DNA from: Paenibacillus cymbidii
Lineage (GTDB): Bacteria; Bacillota; Bacilli; Paenibacillales; NBRC-103111
Length of the DNA stretch: 64,000 nt
Direction: 5' to 3'
Assembly: GCF_004764705.1 (NCBI RefSeq)
Contig: NZ_SHLX01000042.1
Span: forward strand, 1 to 64,000
Within the stretch, counting starts at the first letter, position 1; every line of letters begins with the position of its first letter. The notes below the pieces were generated by a model. It did not search any database and had not been told where the DNA came from. It was given only the letters and a program-made list of their open reading frames with translations. The translations under genes were made by a program, and so were the position numbers. Shown piece after piece: positions 34,651-43,338 of this stretch.

Positions 34651-35547
34651 TTAATACACGCCTTCCTCGCCCAGCCGTCGGCTCAGCGCGTTGGCGCCGG
34701 CGACGAGCACGAGGCCGACAACCGATTTGAACAGCCCGACCGCCGTACTGAGGCTATACTGTCCTTGCGTAATGCCGATCGTGTAGACGTACGTGTCGAA
34801 CACTTCCGCCACCGAGCGGTTCATCGGATTGACCATCAGGAAAATTTGCTCGAAGCCGGTGTCCAGAAAGCTGCCGAGCCGCAAAATGAGCAGAATAACG
34901 ATCGTGCTGCGGATCGCCGGAAGCGTGATGTGCAGCAGTTGCCGCCACCGGCTGGCTCCGTCGATACGCGCCGCTTCGTACAAGCTCGGGTCGATGCCGG
35001 CCAGCGCCGCGAGGAAAATAATCGTCCCCCAGCCGGTTTCCTTCCACACCACTTCGCCGACCGCCAGCGGCCGGAACCAGCCTTCGCTCAGCAGGAACGG
35101 GATTTTCTCGAAGCCGGCCGAAACGAGCCATTCGTTCACCATGCCGCCCTCGGTCGTAAAAACCAGTTGGGCGATGCCCGCCACGACGACCCACGAAACG
35201 AAGTGCGGCACATAAACCAGCGTTTGGACCGTCCGCTTGAACCATTCTTTCCGCAGCTCGTTTAGCATCAGCGCCAGCACAATCGGCAGCGGGAAAAAGA
35301 ATACGATGTTGTAAATCGCCAGCACGATCGTATTGCGGAACAGCCGCCAGAACAGCGGATCGCCGAACAGCCGCTCGAAGTGGTCCGTGCCTACCCAAGG
35401 GCTGTGCCAAATCCCGTTGAACGGTTGGTATTGTTGAAAAGCGATGATAATGCCCCACATCGGCACGTATTTGAAAGCGATAAAATAAGCCAATCCCGGC
35501 AGCAGCAGCAAATACATCCACCGGTTTCTCGTCATTCGGCGCAGCAT
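34651..35547 (-). CDS. Sugar ABC transporter permease (LplB type), second system
   Basis: The 298-residue permease has the LplB-type entry (FKYVPMWGIIIAFQQYQPF) and an EAA motif (LYEAARIDGASRWRQLLHI). The start is the ATG at 35547 with GGGGAGGTCGCC upstream; 47 upstream in-frame codons have no membrane character and run into the divergent promoter region. It is transcribed away from its binding-protein gene. Confidence 0.9.
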   Translation of the reverse strand: MLRRMTRNRWMYLLLLPGLAYFIAFKYVPMWGIIIAFQQYQPFNGIWHSPWVGTDHFERLFGDPLFWRLFRNTIVLAIYNIVFFFPLPIVLALMLNELRKEWFKRTVQTLVYVPHFVSWVVVAGIAQLVFTTEGGMVNEWLVSAGFEKIPFLLSEGWFRPLAVGEVVWKETGWGTIIFLAALAGIDPSLYEAARIDGASRWRQLLHITLPAIRSTIVILLILRLGSFLDTGFEQIFLMVNPMNRSVAEVFDTYVYTIGITQGQYSLSTAVGLFKSVVGLVLVAGANALSRRLGEEGVY

Positions 35548-35594
35548 GGCGACCTCCCCTTCTCTTCTGATCGAACCGAGCGTAACCCGGCGCC

Positions 35595-35619
35595 GAAAGT
35601 GCCGTCTATAATCACTTTC
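35595..35619. promoter_or_regulatory. Inverted repeat in the divergent promoter region
   Basis: Arms GAAAGTG (35595-35601) and CACTTTC (35613-35619) flank an A/T-rich centre containing TATAAT. It is a candidate operator between the permeases and the binding-protein gene. A second hairpin (CCCATC/GGATGG) lies near 35684-35701. Confidence 0.4.
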
Positions 35620-35782
35620 CGCACAGCGGCAGCCGGAGCGCGCAGCGCAAACGCGTCGGAACATGATTATGGACGGCACCGAACCCATCTCCTAGGATGG
35701 GAAAAGGAACGGACGGTTGATTGCCCGCAGATGGCCATTCTCCGGTCCGTCCGCAAATACGATTGATCGGGAGGGTTTCTTC

Positions 35783-37330
35783 ATGAGTGCAAGCAAGCGC
35801 AAGTGGAACGGCAATACCTGGCGCAGACGGACGGCATTGGCGGCGGTTGTCGTCTCCGTCGCCGGCCTGTCGCTGGCCGGATGCTCGAGCAAGGACAATG
35901 CGTCGGGGACAAGCGGTTCGTCCGCTTCCTCCAAACCGGCTGCCCCGGTTACCATCACCATGATGAACACGCTGTGGGTAACCGAATCGCCCAAAACGAC
36001 GAGCGACGCCATGCAAATCATCCAGAAAACGACAGGCGCCAACCTCGACATCAACTGGGTGCCGGGCGCCACATACACCGACAAGCTGAACGCAACGATC
36101 GCATCCGGCGAAATGCCGCAGGTGCTCATGGTCGGCATCCCCTTCGACAAGTCGCCGGGCTTCATCAACGCGGTGCGTTCGGGCATGTTTTGGGAAATCG
36201 GGCCGTATTTGAAAGACTACCCGAACCTGAACAAAATGACGGCAAGCATCGTCGCCAACAGCTCTATCGACGGCAAAACGTACGGCATTTACCGCGGCCG
36301 GCCGCAAGCGCTTGACGGCGGTCTGATTATCCGCAAGGATTGGCTTGACAAGCTGGGCATGAAGGCGCCGACTACGATCGACGAATGGTACAACACGATG
36401 GTCGCGATGAAGACGAAGGATCCGGACGGCAACGGCAAGGAGGACACGGTCGCGTTCGCCGAGCATAACGAAGCCAAGCTGCTGACCTGGGCGATCACGA
36501 TGTACGGCGGCCCGAACAAGTGGCAGCAGAAGGACGGCAAATTTACGCCCGACTTCATGACGCCGGCTTACAAGCAGGCGATCAATTTCGTCAAGAAGCT
36601 GTACGACGAGAAGCTGATGAACCAGGATTTCGCCACGCTGCAGCAGAACCAGAAGAAGGATCTGTTCTTCGGCGGCAAAGCGGCCATGTACGAAGCGGCG
36701 GTGTCCGACGCGGCGCTGTCGACCAAGGCGCTCGAGCAGAATCAGGTCGATCTCGTCACCGGCATCAGCGGGCCGGGCGGGCCGAAAATTCCGGCGCAGC
36801 CGGGTTATGACGGCTTGTACGTCTTCCCGAAAACGAAAGTGAAAACCGAAGCCGATCTGAAAGCGATCTTGTCCTACTTCGACAAGCTGGCCGGTCCCGA
36901 AGTGACCAATCTGCTCAGTTGGGGGATCGAAGGGCAGCATTACAAGATGGACGGCGGCAAGCCGGTGACGACCGAAGCGAAGAAATTCGAGGACGAAATC
37001 AACCCGCTTCGCCAGCTCCGCGGCACGTGGGATATTATTTTTCGCACCGGGGCTGAGGGTCTCTCGCCGATTCGCCAGAAAATCAACAAGAGCTACCTCG
37101 ACAACCAGCCGAACCTGGTCGAAAATCCGGCTTATGCGCTGATTTCCGAAACGTATGTGAGCAAAGGAAACGAGCTGGATCAGTCGATGAAGGATGCCGC
37201 GATCAAATACATCATGGGCGCGATCAAGGAAGCCGATCTCGACAAGGCGATCGACTCCTGGCGCAAAGGCGGCGGCGACCAAATCATCAAGGAATACGAA
37301 GACGCCTGGGCAAAAGGGCAGAAGAAATAA
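35783..37330 (+). CDS. Extracellular sugar-binding lipoprotein, second system
   Basis: The 515-residue protein has a lipoprotein signal ending LSLAGC and a Ser-rich linker. It contains the binding-protein feature KDPDGNGKEDT near 205 and TWAITMYGGPNKW near 230. The start is the ATG at 35783, which has CGGGAGGG upstream. It is divergent from the two permeases (235 bp) and followed by a strong terminator, then by the AraC-type membrane regulator. The ligand is probably an oligosaccharide. Confidence 0.9.
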   Translation: MSASKRKWNGNTWRRRTALAAVVVSVAGLSLAGCSSKDNASGTSGSSASSKPAAPVTITMMNTLWVTESPKTTSDAMQIIQKTTGANLDINWVPGATYTDKLNATIASGEMPQVLMVGIPFDKSPGFINAVRSGMFWEIGPYLKDYPNLNKMTASIVANSSIDGKTYGIYRGRPQALDGGLIIRKDWLDKLGMKAPTTIDEWYNTMVAMKTKDPDGNGKEDTVAFAEHNEAKLLTWAITMYGGPNKWQQKDGKFTPDFMTPAYKQAINFVKKLYDEKLMNQDFATLQQNQKKDLFFGGKAAMYEAAVSDAALSTKALEQNQVDLVTGISGPGGPKIPAQPGYDGLYVFPKTKVKTEADLKAILSYFDKLAGPEVTNLLSWGIEGQHYKMDGGKPVTTEAKKFEDEINPLRQLRGTWDIIFRTGAEGLSPIRQKINKSYLDNQPNLVENPAYALISETYVSKGNELDQSMKDAAIKYIMGAIKEADLDKAIDSWRKGGGDQIIKEYEDAWAKGQKK

Positions 37331-37341
37331 CGAAGCATTCG

Positions 37342-37385
37342 GCAGCCGGCATTTGGACAATCGTCCGATGCCGGCTGCATTTTAT
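37342..37385 (+). terminator. Terminator after the binding-protein gene
   Basis: Perfect 11-bp stem GCAGCCGGCAT/ATGCCGGCTGC followed by TTTTATT. Confidence 0.85.
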
Positions 37386-37386
37386 T

Positions 37387-37417
37387 GTATACAATGTATA
37401 CGATGCAATGATATAAT
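37387..37417 (+). promoter_or_regulatory. Promoter region with GTATAC palindrome
   Basis: GTATACAATGTATAC (37387-37401) is a perfect palindrome of 7+1+7 bp, and a -10 box TATAAT lies at 37412-37417. It resembles GntR-type operators, but no GntR gene is in the window. Confidence 0.5.
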
Positions 37418-37482
37418 GCTTTCGTGCCCTTACGGTTTCTCGGCCTTGTTCTTTTATCGCTAGATCTTCGGAGGTGATCGCT

Positions 37483-39807
37483 TTGCGCAGCTCTTATCGG
37501 CTTCGGCTGCTCGTCTTCAGCCTGATGATCAGCATCGTGCCGGTGTTGGTGATGGGCGTGTTTTCGTACCATCGTTCCGCGCAGGACGCGCAGCGGCAAT
37601 CCGAATCGGGCAACGGCCAGGTGCTTCTGCAGAAGCAGCTCCGTGTGGAGCAGACGCTGCGGGCGATCGATTTTTCGCTGACGCAATTCACTACGACGCC
37701 GCTGATTAACAATTCGCTCAACTGGCCGCTGACGCTGCTGCAATTTCGCGATACGGAAGATTTAAAGACGGCGCTGTACCGGCTGCAGACGTTCGAGCTC
37801 GGCATCCGCGACATCGTCCTGATCAATTACGACGAGGGCTGGTCGATCAGCAATGCCGGTCTGGAGTTTCACCCGGATGCGACGGAGATGCAGGATCTGC
37901 GCGCGTATGCAAGGCAGCCGGCCCCGTCCAGTTGGACTTCGGCGCTTGACGGCCAGACGGACGAATGGTGGCTGGTCAAAAATTTGCCCGTCAACTCGCT
38001 GCAGCCGCGCGGCGTCCTGATCGCCAAGATTGGCGCGGACAGCTTGCGCAGGCTCATCTCCACCTCCCGGGACAATGCCGCCACGCTGCTGTTCGACCGG
38101 AACGGCAAGCTTATTGCCCAGAACGGCGCCTATGATGACGGCGATCTGTACGAGTCGGTAAGCGCCGCGCTTGCGGATCGAGCCGACTCGGCCGCGCGCT
38201 TCGAGCTGCCGTGGCACGATCAAACGATGGTGGTGCAGAGCAGCCCGTCCGCTTTCAATGGATGGCGGTATGTATCCGTGTATTCCATTCAGGAAGTGAC
38301 CCGCGACGCGAGCCGGATCGCCTGGTTCACCGTCTCCATCTGCACGCTTATGATTGCGGCGATCGCCGGATTCGCTTTCTGGGGAACGCGGGTGATGTAC
38401 CGGCCGGTGCGGAGGCTGCATGAGGCGCTTGGCTTCGCTGAAACGGGAACATCCGCCGGCGCCGCTTCGCCGGCGGCAGCAGCCGGTTATACGGAGCCGG
38501 AGCGCAGGAGAAGGCGGATGATGTGCGACGAAATGAGCGTGTTGTTCGAACGCGCTTCGTCGCTGAACACGAATCAGACCCGGCTTGCCGAACGAATCCG
38601 GAAGCAGGCCGGCCATTTGGAGGAATATTTTTTGATGCGCGCTTATCAGGGCCTCGTACGGCCCGCCGATATTACGGAAACGCTCGGCCAGTTCGGGTAT
38701 TCGCTGGCAAACGAGCGACTTTGCGTCGCTGTCGTGAGGATCGAATCGCTGGAGCATGCCAAGTTTGCGGATTGCGATCTCGATTTGCTGCTGTTTGCCG
38801 TCAACAATATGGTGTGCGACATCGTGCCGACCGCTTACCGCTGCAAGCCGATTGCCCACGCAGGTATGCAGGTCACCCTGCTCCGCAGCGCCGGTCTGGA
38901 CGATCGCACATTCCGCGAGCAACAGGGCGCGATGCTGACGCGCATTCGGGACGAAGTGGCGCGGTTGCTTCATGTCGGCATCAGCATCGGCGTCAGCGCA
39001 CCGTTCCAGGGGGCCGACGGCATGGCCGCCGCCTATGAGGAAGCGGTGCGCGCCCTGACGTGGCGCATCCGGTTCGGAAGCGGCGCCATCCTGTACTGGG
39101 ACGATGTGCGCTCCGGACCGAAGGTAGTCGTTTCGCTTCCGGCCGACGCCGAGAGGCGGCTGTTCGAAGCGGTTCGGCAAGCCGATGCAGGCGAGGCGTC
39201 CACGGCGCTGCGGGAGTGCCTCGGCGCCATCTACCAGGAGTCGGCCGAGGTCGGCCGCCAGCGGCTTTGCGCCGCGCAGCTGCTGGCCGGCCTGCTTCGC
39301 GTCGTGCAGGAATCCGGCGAAACGGCCGATTCGTTCCCGCCGCTGCAAGCCAACTTGTACGATCAGCTGTTCCAGCTGACGAGCGCCCAGGAAATCGAAC
39401 GGTGGTTTTTTCGAGCCGTGATCGCGCCGGCGATCGCCCGGTTGCGGGAACGCCAGGAGGATCATTACGCCCAGATCGTGCGCCAAGTGATGACATTCGT
39501 GCAGGAGGAGGCAGCCGAGCAAATTACGCTCGAAGAATGCGCGCAGCGGCTCAGTTACCATCCCGACTATGTCAGCCGGGTGTTCCGTTCCCGCACGGGA
39601 AAAAACTTCACCGACTACGTCTCGGATTACCGGATGAGTACGGCGCGCCGGCTGCTGCGCGAAACCGACCTGCAGGTGCAGGCGGTAGCGGCCCGAATCG
39701 GTTACACGAACTCGCAAAACTTTATCCGCCACTTTCGCAAAATGGTCGGCATGACTCCGGGCCAATACCGCGAACTGGATCGGCCGGCTGCATCCAAACG
39801 AGCGTAA
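37483..39807 (+). CDS. Membrane-bound AraC-family regulator with Cache-like sensor
   Basis: The 774-residue one-component regulator has a TM helix (LRLLVFSLMISIVPVLVMGVF, shown by its core LLVFSLMISIVPVL), an extracytoplasmic dCache-like domain to about 280, a second TM (FTVSICTLMIAAIAGFAF), a cytoplasmic linker with a GGDEF-like fold remnant (HVGISIGVSAPFQGADG), and a C-terminal AraC domain (YHPDYVSRVF; VAARIGYTNSQNFIRHF). It probably controls the adjacent second sugar transporter. The TTG at 37483 is preferred because GGAGGTGATC lies 9 nt before it; the GTG at 37474 sits within that site. Confidence 0.87.
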   Translation: MRSSYRLRLLVFSLMISIVPVLVMGVFSYHRSAQDAQRQSESGNGQVLLQKQLRVEQTLRAIDFSLTQFTTTPLINNSLNWPLTLLQFRDTEDLKTALYRLQTFELGIRDIVLINYDEGWSISNAGLEFHPDATEMQDLRAYARQPAPSSWTSALDGQTDEWWLVKNLPVNSLQPRGVLIAKIGADSLRRLISTSRDNAATLLFDRNGKLIAQNGAYDDGDLYESVSAALADRADSAARFELPWHDQTMVVQSSPSAFNGWRYVSVYSIQEVTRDASRIAWFTVSICTLMIAAIAGFAFWGTRVMYRPVRRLHEALGFAETGTSAGAASPAAAAGYTEPERRRRRMMCDEMSVLFERASSLNTNQTRLAERIRKQAGHLEEYFLMRAYQGLVRPADITETLGQFGYSLANERLCVAVVRIESLEHAKFADCDLDLLLFAVNNMVCDIVPTAYRCKPIAHAGMQVTLLRSAGLDDRTFREQQGAMLTRIRDEVARLLHVGISIGVSAPFQGADGMAAAYEEAVRALTWRIRFGSGAILYWDDVRSGPKVVVSLPADAERRLFEAVRQADAGEASTALRECLGAIYQESAEVGRQRLCAAQLLAGLLRVVQESGETADSFPPLQANLYDQLFQLTSAQEIERWFFRAVIAPAIARLRERQEDHYAQIVRQVMTFVQEEAAEQITLEECAQRLSYHPDYVSRVFRSRTGKNFTDYVSDYRMSTARRLLRETDLQVQAVAARIGYTNSQNFIRHFRKMVGMTPGQYRELDRPAASKRA

Positions 39808-39845
39808 GCGGCCGATCCTGCACCTCGCTCGGCGCTGCCCCCTCC

Positions 39846-39872
39846 GATCCGGTTTCATTCGGATCATTTTTT
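39846..39872 (+). terminator. Terminator after the AraC-type regulator
   Basis: Stem GATCCG/CGGATC followed by ATTTTTTT. Confidence 0.7.
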
Positions 39873-39874
39873 TG

Positions 39875-39903
39875 TTGACACGATACTATTTGTATCATAT
39901 TAT
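39875..39903 (+). promoter_or_regulatory. Strong sigma-A promoter with operator in the spacer
   Basis: -35 TTGACA (39875-39880), 17-nt spacer, -10 TATTAT (39898-39903). The spacer contains GATAC-N5-GTATC (39882-39896). No ORF starts for the next 500 bp, so the transcript would be a long leader through repeat copy D, or a separate RNA. Confidence 0.75.
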
Positions 39904-39908
39904 TGTTT

Positions 39909-39927
39909 TAGATACATTATGTATCTA
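39909..39927. promoter_or_regulatory. Second GATAC-N5-GTATC operator-like palindrome
   Basis: TAGATACATTATGTATCTA is a perfect 19-bp palindrome overlapping the expected transcription start of the promoter at 39875. It has the same GATAC-N5-GTATC core as the sites at 39882 and 40368. Confidence 0.6.
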
Positions 39928-39958
39928 TCAGATCAGCTAAGTGTAGGCTCTATTGTGA

Positions 39959-40149
39959 AATAAGCCCTGTTTTATTGCCTATTCCGTAATAATGGACCGG
40001 TATTCGCGAAATAGCCAGTCTTTTCACTGGCTATTCGGCAGCAAATTCGATTTTCCGGCGATCTGGGCTACAATAGCCAGTGTTTTCGCTGGCTATTTCC
40101 ATCAAGACGAGTAAAACGGTGCGAATAAGCCATTTTTTATGGGCTATTT
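39959..40149. repeat. Complete four-palindrome element (copy D)
   Basis: H1 at 39959-39983, H2 at 40010-40035, H2 at 40072-40097, H1 at 40124-40149. Centre spacings are about 51.5, 62 and 52 nt, the same as in copies B and E. It lies between the 39875 promoter and the surface-protein gene, so it would be transcribed from that promoter. Confidence 0.85.
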
Positions 40150-40367
40150 CGTTGGGGAGACATGCAACGCCAAAGAAAACCGCCATTTATTAAGCAAAAA
40201 TGACGCCGATGCCCAAACTGGCACCGAACCCTTCTTTGCTGACTGAAAAGTTGCTGTTTTGCCCATGTTTGTTGATTAGTCACCATTCCAGTTGTCCCAC
40301 CAAGAATATTTTCCCGGCGTTACTGCTGTCTGATCATCGGTCAGGCTTCTTCAACTTCATCCACAAC
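40150..40367. other. Intergenic, nothing recognised
   Basis: This stretch of 218 bp between the repeat element and the third GATAC site is lower in GC than its surroundings. No ORF with a ribosome site and no known RNA was seen. Confidence 0.4.
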
Positions 40368-40382
40368 GATACATATTGTATC
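40368..40382. promoter_or_regulatory. Third GATAC-N5-GTATC operator-like site
   Basis: GATACATATTGTATC lies 34 nt before the start of the Pro-Thr surface-protein gene and has the same core and 5-nt gap as the two sites at 39882 and 39911. Confidence 0.55.
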
Positions 40383-40415
40383 AATCAATAATTCCTTTAA
40401 GGAGGCAGTAAACAA

Positions 40416-41192
40416 ATGAAAGCAGCAAGCAAAAAAATGGTTGCCATCGCGCTGCCGGCTCTGTTGTTCTGGTTCCTGTCGGGCTTCGCATCGCACGACA
40501 CGGCCGCCGCATCTGCGGCCAGCGCCATGGCGAACGGACAGATCGTAGTAGCCTGCGGATGCCCGACACCTACTCCGACGCCAACACCGGAACCGACGCC
40601 TACTCCGACACCGGAACCTACTCCGACTCCGACGCCGACACCGACTCCGACACCGACACCGTCACCGACACCGACTCCGACACCGACTCCGACACCGACT
40701 CCGACTCCGACACCGACACCGACACCGACGCCGACACCGGAACCAACGCCGGAACCAACACCAGAACCAACACCAGAACCGACTCCGACTCCAACACCGA
40801 CTCCAACACCGACACCTACGCCGACACCATCGCCGTCGCCTACGCCTACAACATCGCCGACTCCGACACCATCGCCAACGCCTGCACCAACGCCGACACC
40901 TACACCATCGCCGACACCTACACCATCGCCGACACCTACACCATCGCCGACACCTACACCATCGCCGACGCCTACACCGACTCCGACACCATCGCCGTCG
41001 GTCGCACCAACACCAACACCGTCACCGCCGGCGCCGTCCGACACGCCGATGCCGAGCCCGGATCAGCAGCGCACCGTGAAGCTGCCGGACACGGCTGAAC
41101 CGTGGTACAACATCCTGCTGTTCGGCTTCATCGGCGCCGTATTCTCCGCCATCGTCGCCTTGTGGCGCGTGCAGACGTTCCGTCGCAAATAA
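40416..41192 (+). CDS. Pro-Thr-rich surface protein with LPDTA sorting signal
   Basis: The 258-residue protein has an N-terminal hydrophobic signal (VAIALPALLFWFLSGFA), a stalk of (P-T)n with interspersed E and S (about 48-205), and a C-terminal sorting signal: LPDTA (residues 223-227), a membrane helix (NILLFGFIGAVFSAIVALW) and a basic tail (RRK). LPxTA-like motifs are used by class D sortases, and a class D-like sortase gene follows 15 bp downstream. No folded domain remains between signal and stalk, so it may be a spacer, or the stalk itself may be the function. AAGGAGG precedes the ATG. Confidence 0.85.
   Translation: MKAASKKMVAIALPALLFWFLSGFASHDTAAASAASAMANGQIVVACGCPTPTPTPTPEPTPTPTPEPTPTPTPTPTPTPTPSPTPTPTPTPTPTPTPTPTPTPTPTPEPTPEPTPEPTPEPTPTPTPTPTPTPTPTPSPSPTPTTSPTPTPSPTPAPTPTPTPSPTPTPSPTPTPSPTPTPSPTPTPTPTPSPSVAPTPTPSPPAPSDTPMPSPDQQRTVKLPDTAEPWYNILLFGFIGAVFSAIVALWRVQTFRRK
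40558..41035 (+). repeat. Low-complexity Pro-Thr coding repeats
   Basis: Hexamer-based repeats (CCGACA, CCGACT, CCAACG and similar) run through the stalk. Between about 40903 and 40980 an 18-bp unit (CCGACACCTACACCATCG) is repeated in tandem, nearly identically, about four times. This is prone to length change by slippage. Confidence 0.85.
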
Positions 41193-41207
41193 GCGGCGCA
41201 AGCGCCT

Positions 41208-41987
41208 ATGAGAGCGAGAACAAGAACCGGCAGAAGCGCAGCGGCCAAACGCAAAACGTACAGCATCGCCGTCGCCGGCATCGTATTTGTCCTTTCCGTT
41301 GCCGTGATGGTTTATGCTTACCACCGCATTCGCTCGGCCGGCGCCGCCGCCGACCGGGCCTTGCTCGAATGGGACAGGCGGCAGTTGAGCGCGCCGCTTC
41401 CGGAGCCGCTGCCTGCCGTCCCGCTGGAGGACATCGCGCCGTTCGCGGAAACGATATTCCGGCAGTCGGCACAGCCCAGCCGGCCGGAGCCGCCGGAAAC
41501 GGAACGGAATCCGTTGCCGGAGTCGGAGCTGCAGCCAAAAGCAACCTTAGCCGCCAACGGCGACGAACAACCGCCGCCCAAGAAGCGGCCAACCACAGGG
41601 GAGGTGATCGGAAAAGTCGTTATTCCCAAGCTCGATCTGGCCTATGCGATCATTGAAGGAACGGATTTGCCTCAGTTGGCGCGCGGCGTTGGCCACTACG
41701 CGGAGAGCGTGCTCCCCGGCGGCACCGGATATACTGTGCTTGCCGGCCATCGCGACAGCGTATTCCGCCGGCTGGGGGAAATGAAGGAAGGGGATGAAAT
41801 CCAAGTCGAAACGACCGAAGGCGCGTACACGTACCGCGTCACCGGTTCGGAGATCGTCGACCAGGACAGCCGAAGCGTCCCGCTCGACAGCGACAAACAA
41901 ATGCTGACGCTCATTACCTGTTACCCGTTCTATTACGTCGGCAACGCGCCGAAACGATTCATTCTGTACGCGGAGCAGCTTCCCTGA
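41208..41987 (+). CDS. Class D-like sortase
   Basis: The 259-residue protein has an N-terminal membrane helix (IAVAGIVFVLSVAVMVYAY), a Pro/Glu-rich linker (to about 125) and a sortase domain with the catalytic His in VLAGHRDSVFRRLGEM, the catalytic Cys in LTLITCYPFYYVGNAP and the Arg in KRFILYAE. It should cleave the LPDTA signal of the adjacent protein between Thr and Ala and link it to the cell wall (established for the family, inferred for this pair). The start follows the upstream stop by 15 bp. Confidence 0.9.
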   Translation: MRARTRTGRSAAAKRKTYSIAVAGIVFVLSVAVMVYAYHRIRSAGAAADRALLEWDRRQLSAPLPEPLPAVPLEDIAPFAETIFRQSAQPSRPEPPETERNPLPESELQPKATLAANGDEQPPPKKRPTTGEVIGKVVIPKLDLAYAIIEGTDLPQLARGVGHYAESVLPGGTGYTVLAGHRDSVFRRLGEMKEGDEIQVETTEGAYTYRVTGSEIVDQDSRSVPLDSDKQMLTLITCYPFYYVGNAPKRFILYAEQLP

Positions 41988-42057
41988 GCCTTGGCCCGGG
42001 TATTGCCTTGGCCTTGGCCCAAGCCTGAGCGAGGAAGAGGCTCCGCGTTCTTCCCTT

Positions 42058-43155
42058 TTACCCCGCCGTCACCGCAAAAACAAGCGCCCCCGCTTCCTCG
42101 CCGTTCACCAGCAGCGTCAACCGATGCTCGCCTTCGTAGTGCTTCCGCGTCGTCATGTCGCGAAACGACTGCGTCTTCGCCGCCGCCACGCGCCCGCCGC
42201 TGTCGCACCAGCGCTCCGCCGCCATAAACACCTTGCGCGACAGCTTGCCGTTCGCCTTGCGATAATCGACCGCATACTCGATGCGCAGCTTGCGGCCCGC
42301 GTCGCCGTCGTTGCGCACCGCGAAGCGAAACGCGAGCGTCTCGCCGATAGCTACCTCCGCCCGCTCCAACTCGAACTGCTCCACCGCGATCGTCCCGCCG
42401 CCGGACGCAAACCCGAACAGCGCCAGCGCCTCCGCATGGCCGCGCCTCAGCAGCGTGCGGCAGCCGTGCCGCACGATCCAATCGGTGCGCTCGCTCTGTC
42501 CGAGCCAGCGCTGCGCAAGCGCAAGCACAACATCGGGATGATCCTTGGCGATGTCGTTCAAATTGTTGGCCACACTCTTGCGCACATACTCGGACGGGTC
42601 GTCCTTAAGTCGCTCGAGAATCGGCAGCACCGGCCCCGGATCTCGCTGAAACAGCTTCAGCGCCATCCCCCACGGCAGCCGCGGCCGACAGCCTTCGCTC
42701 GCGAGCCGCCGGACGTGATGGTTGTCATTGCCGGCCCAGACTAACATGCGCGCCATCGTCTCCTCCGGGTACCGGACGATAAACGGCCGCACCGCAAACT
42801 CGGAAGTCGAATGCTGCGTGAACAACGCAAGCGCCGCAAGGCTCGCCTCCCAATCCTCCAACCCATATAGTTCCGCATAATCGGGGAACACGATATTTTC
42901 CAGCCCCCGGCCCGGCAGTCTCGGTATTGCCCGCTGCAGAATCGCCAGCGCTTCCCGGTACTCCCCCGGCAGGAAACGATGCATGCATCCGGTAATATGC
43001 CGCATCCGCTGCTTCAATTCCCGTTCCTCCCACGCTTCGTCCAGCACCGCTTGCGCGAACGCCGCGGCGTCGAACGCGGGATACTCCGCCAGCAGCGCGC
43101 TTCCGAGCTGCCCCACATACGCTTCGTTGTACAAATATTTCAATGGCTCCGCCAT
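42058..43155 (-). CDS. DNA-alkylation-repair-like HEAT-repeat protein
   Basis: The 365-residue protein resembles AlkD/AlkC-type HEAT-repeat proteins: an all-helical body with DDPSEYVRKSVANNLNDIAKDHP (core SEYVRKSVANNLND) and WIVRHGCRTLLRRG, followed by a C-terminal beta-rich region (VAIGETLAFRFAVRNDGDAG). Some members excise alkylated purines; others have unknown roles. The ATG at 43155 has a GGAG site. It is convergent with the sortase gene. Confidence 0.78.
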   Translation of the reverse strand: MAEPLKYLYNEAYVGQLGSALLAEYPAFDAAAFAQAVLDEAWEERELKQRMRHITGCMHRFLPGEYREALAILQRAIPRLPGRGLENIVFPDYAELYGLEDWEASLAALALFTQHSTSEFAVRPFIVRYPEETMARMLVWAGNDNHHVRRLASEGCRPRLPWGMALKLFQRDPGPVLPILERLKDDPSEYVRKSVANNLNDIAKDHPDVVLALAQRWLGQSERTDWIVRHGCRTLLRRGHAEALALFGFASGGGTIAVEQFELERAEVAIGETLAFRFAVRNDGDAGRKLRIEYAVDYRKANGKLSRKVFMAAERWCDSGGRVAAAKTQSFRDMTTRKHYEGEHRLTLLVNGEEAGALVFAVTAG

Positions 43156-43338
43156 CCTGCTCCACTCCCGCTCCGCTGCAAAAGTCACACTTCCCCATTA
43201 TACCCCATTTTCGCAAAAGAGAACAAGAGTTCGCCACTCGTCCTCCCGCGATACACTTCCCTGGAACCATCCGAACCCGCGCCAAAAATATTTTTGCAAA
43301 ACATGCAGTGGTTTGTCCCGAAACGCGCGTCTATTGTC

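Noticed and set aside
39959..40149. Palindromes as ordinary intrinsic terminators
   Set aside because: The stems are not followed by U-runs, come in sets of four with fixed spacing, and also occur upstream of genes and between divergent genes.
40397..41044. Minus-strand ORF of Gly-Val repeats (215 codons)
   Set aside because: It is the mirror of the Pro-Thr hexamer repeat in the plus-strand surface-protein gene, which has the ribosome site, signal peptide and sorting signal.
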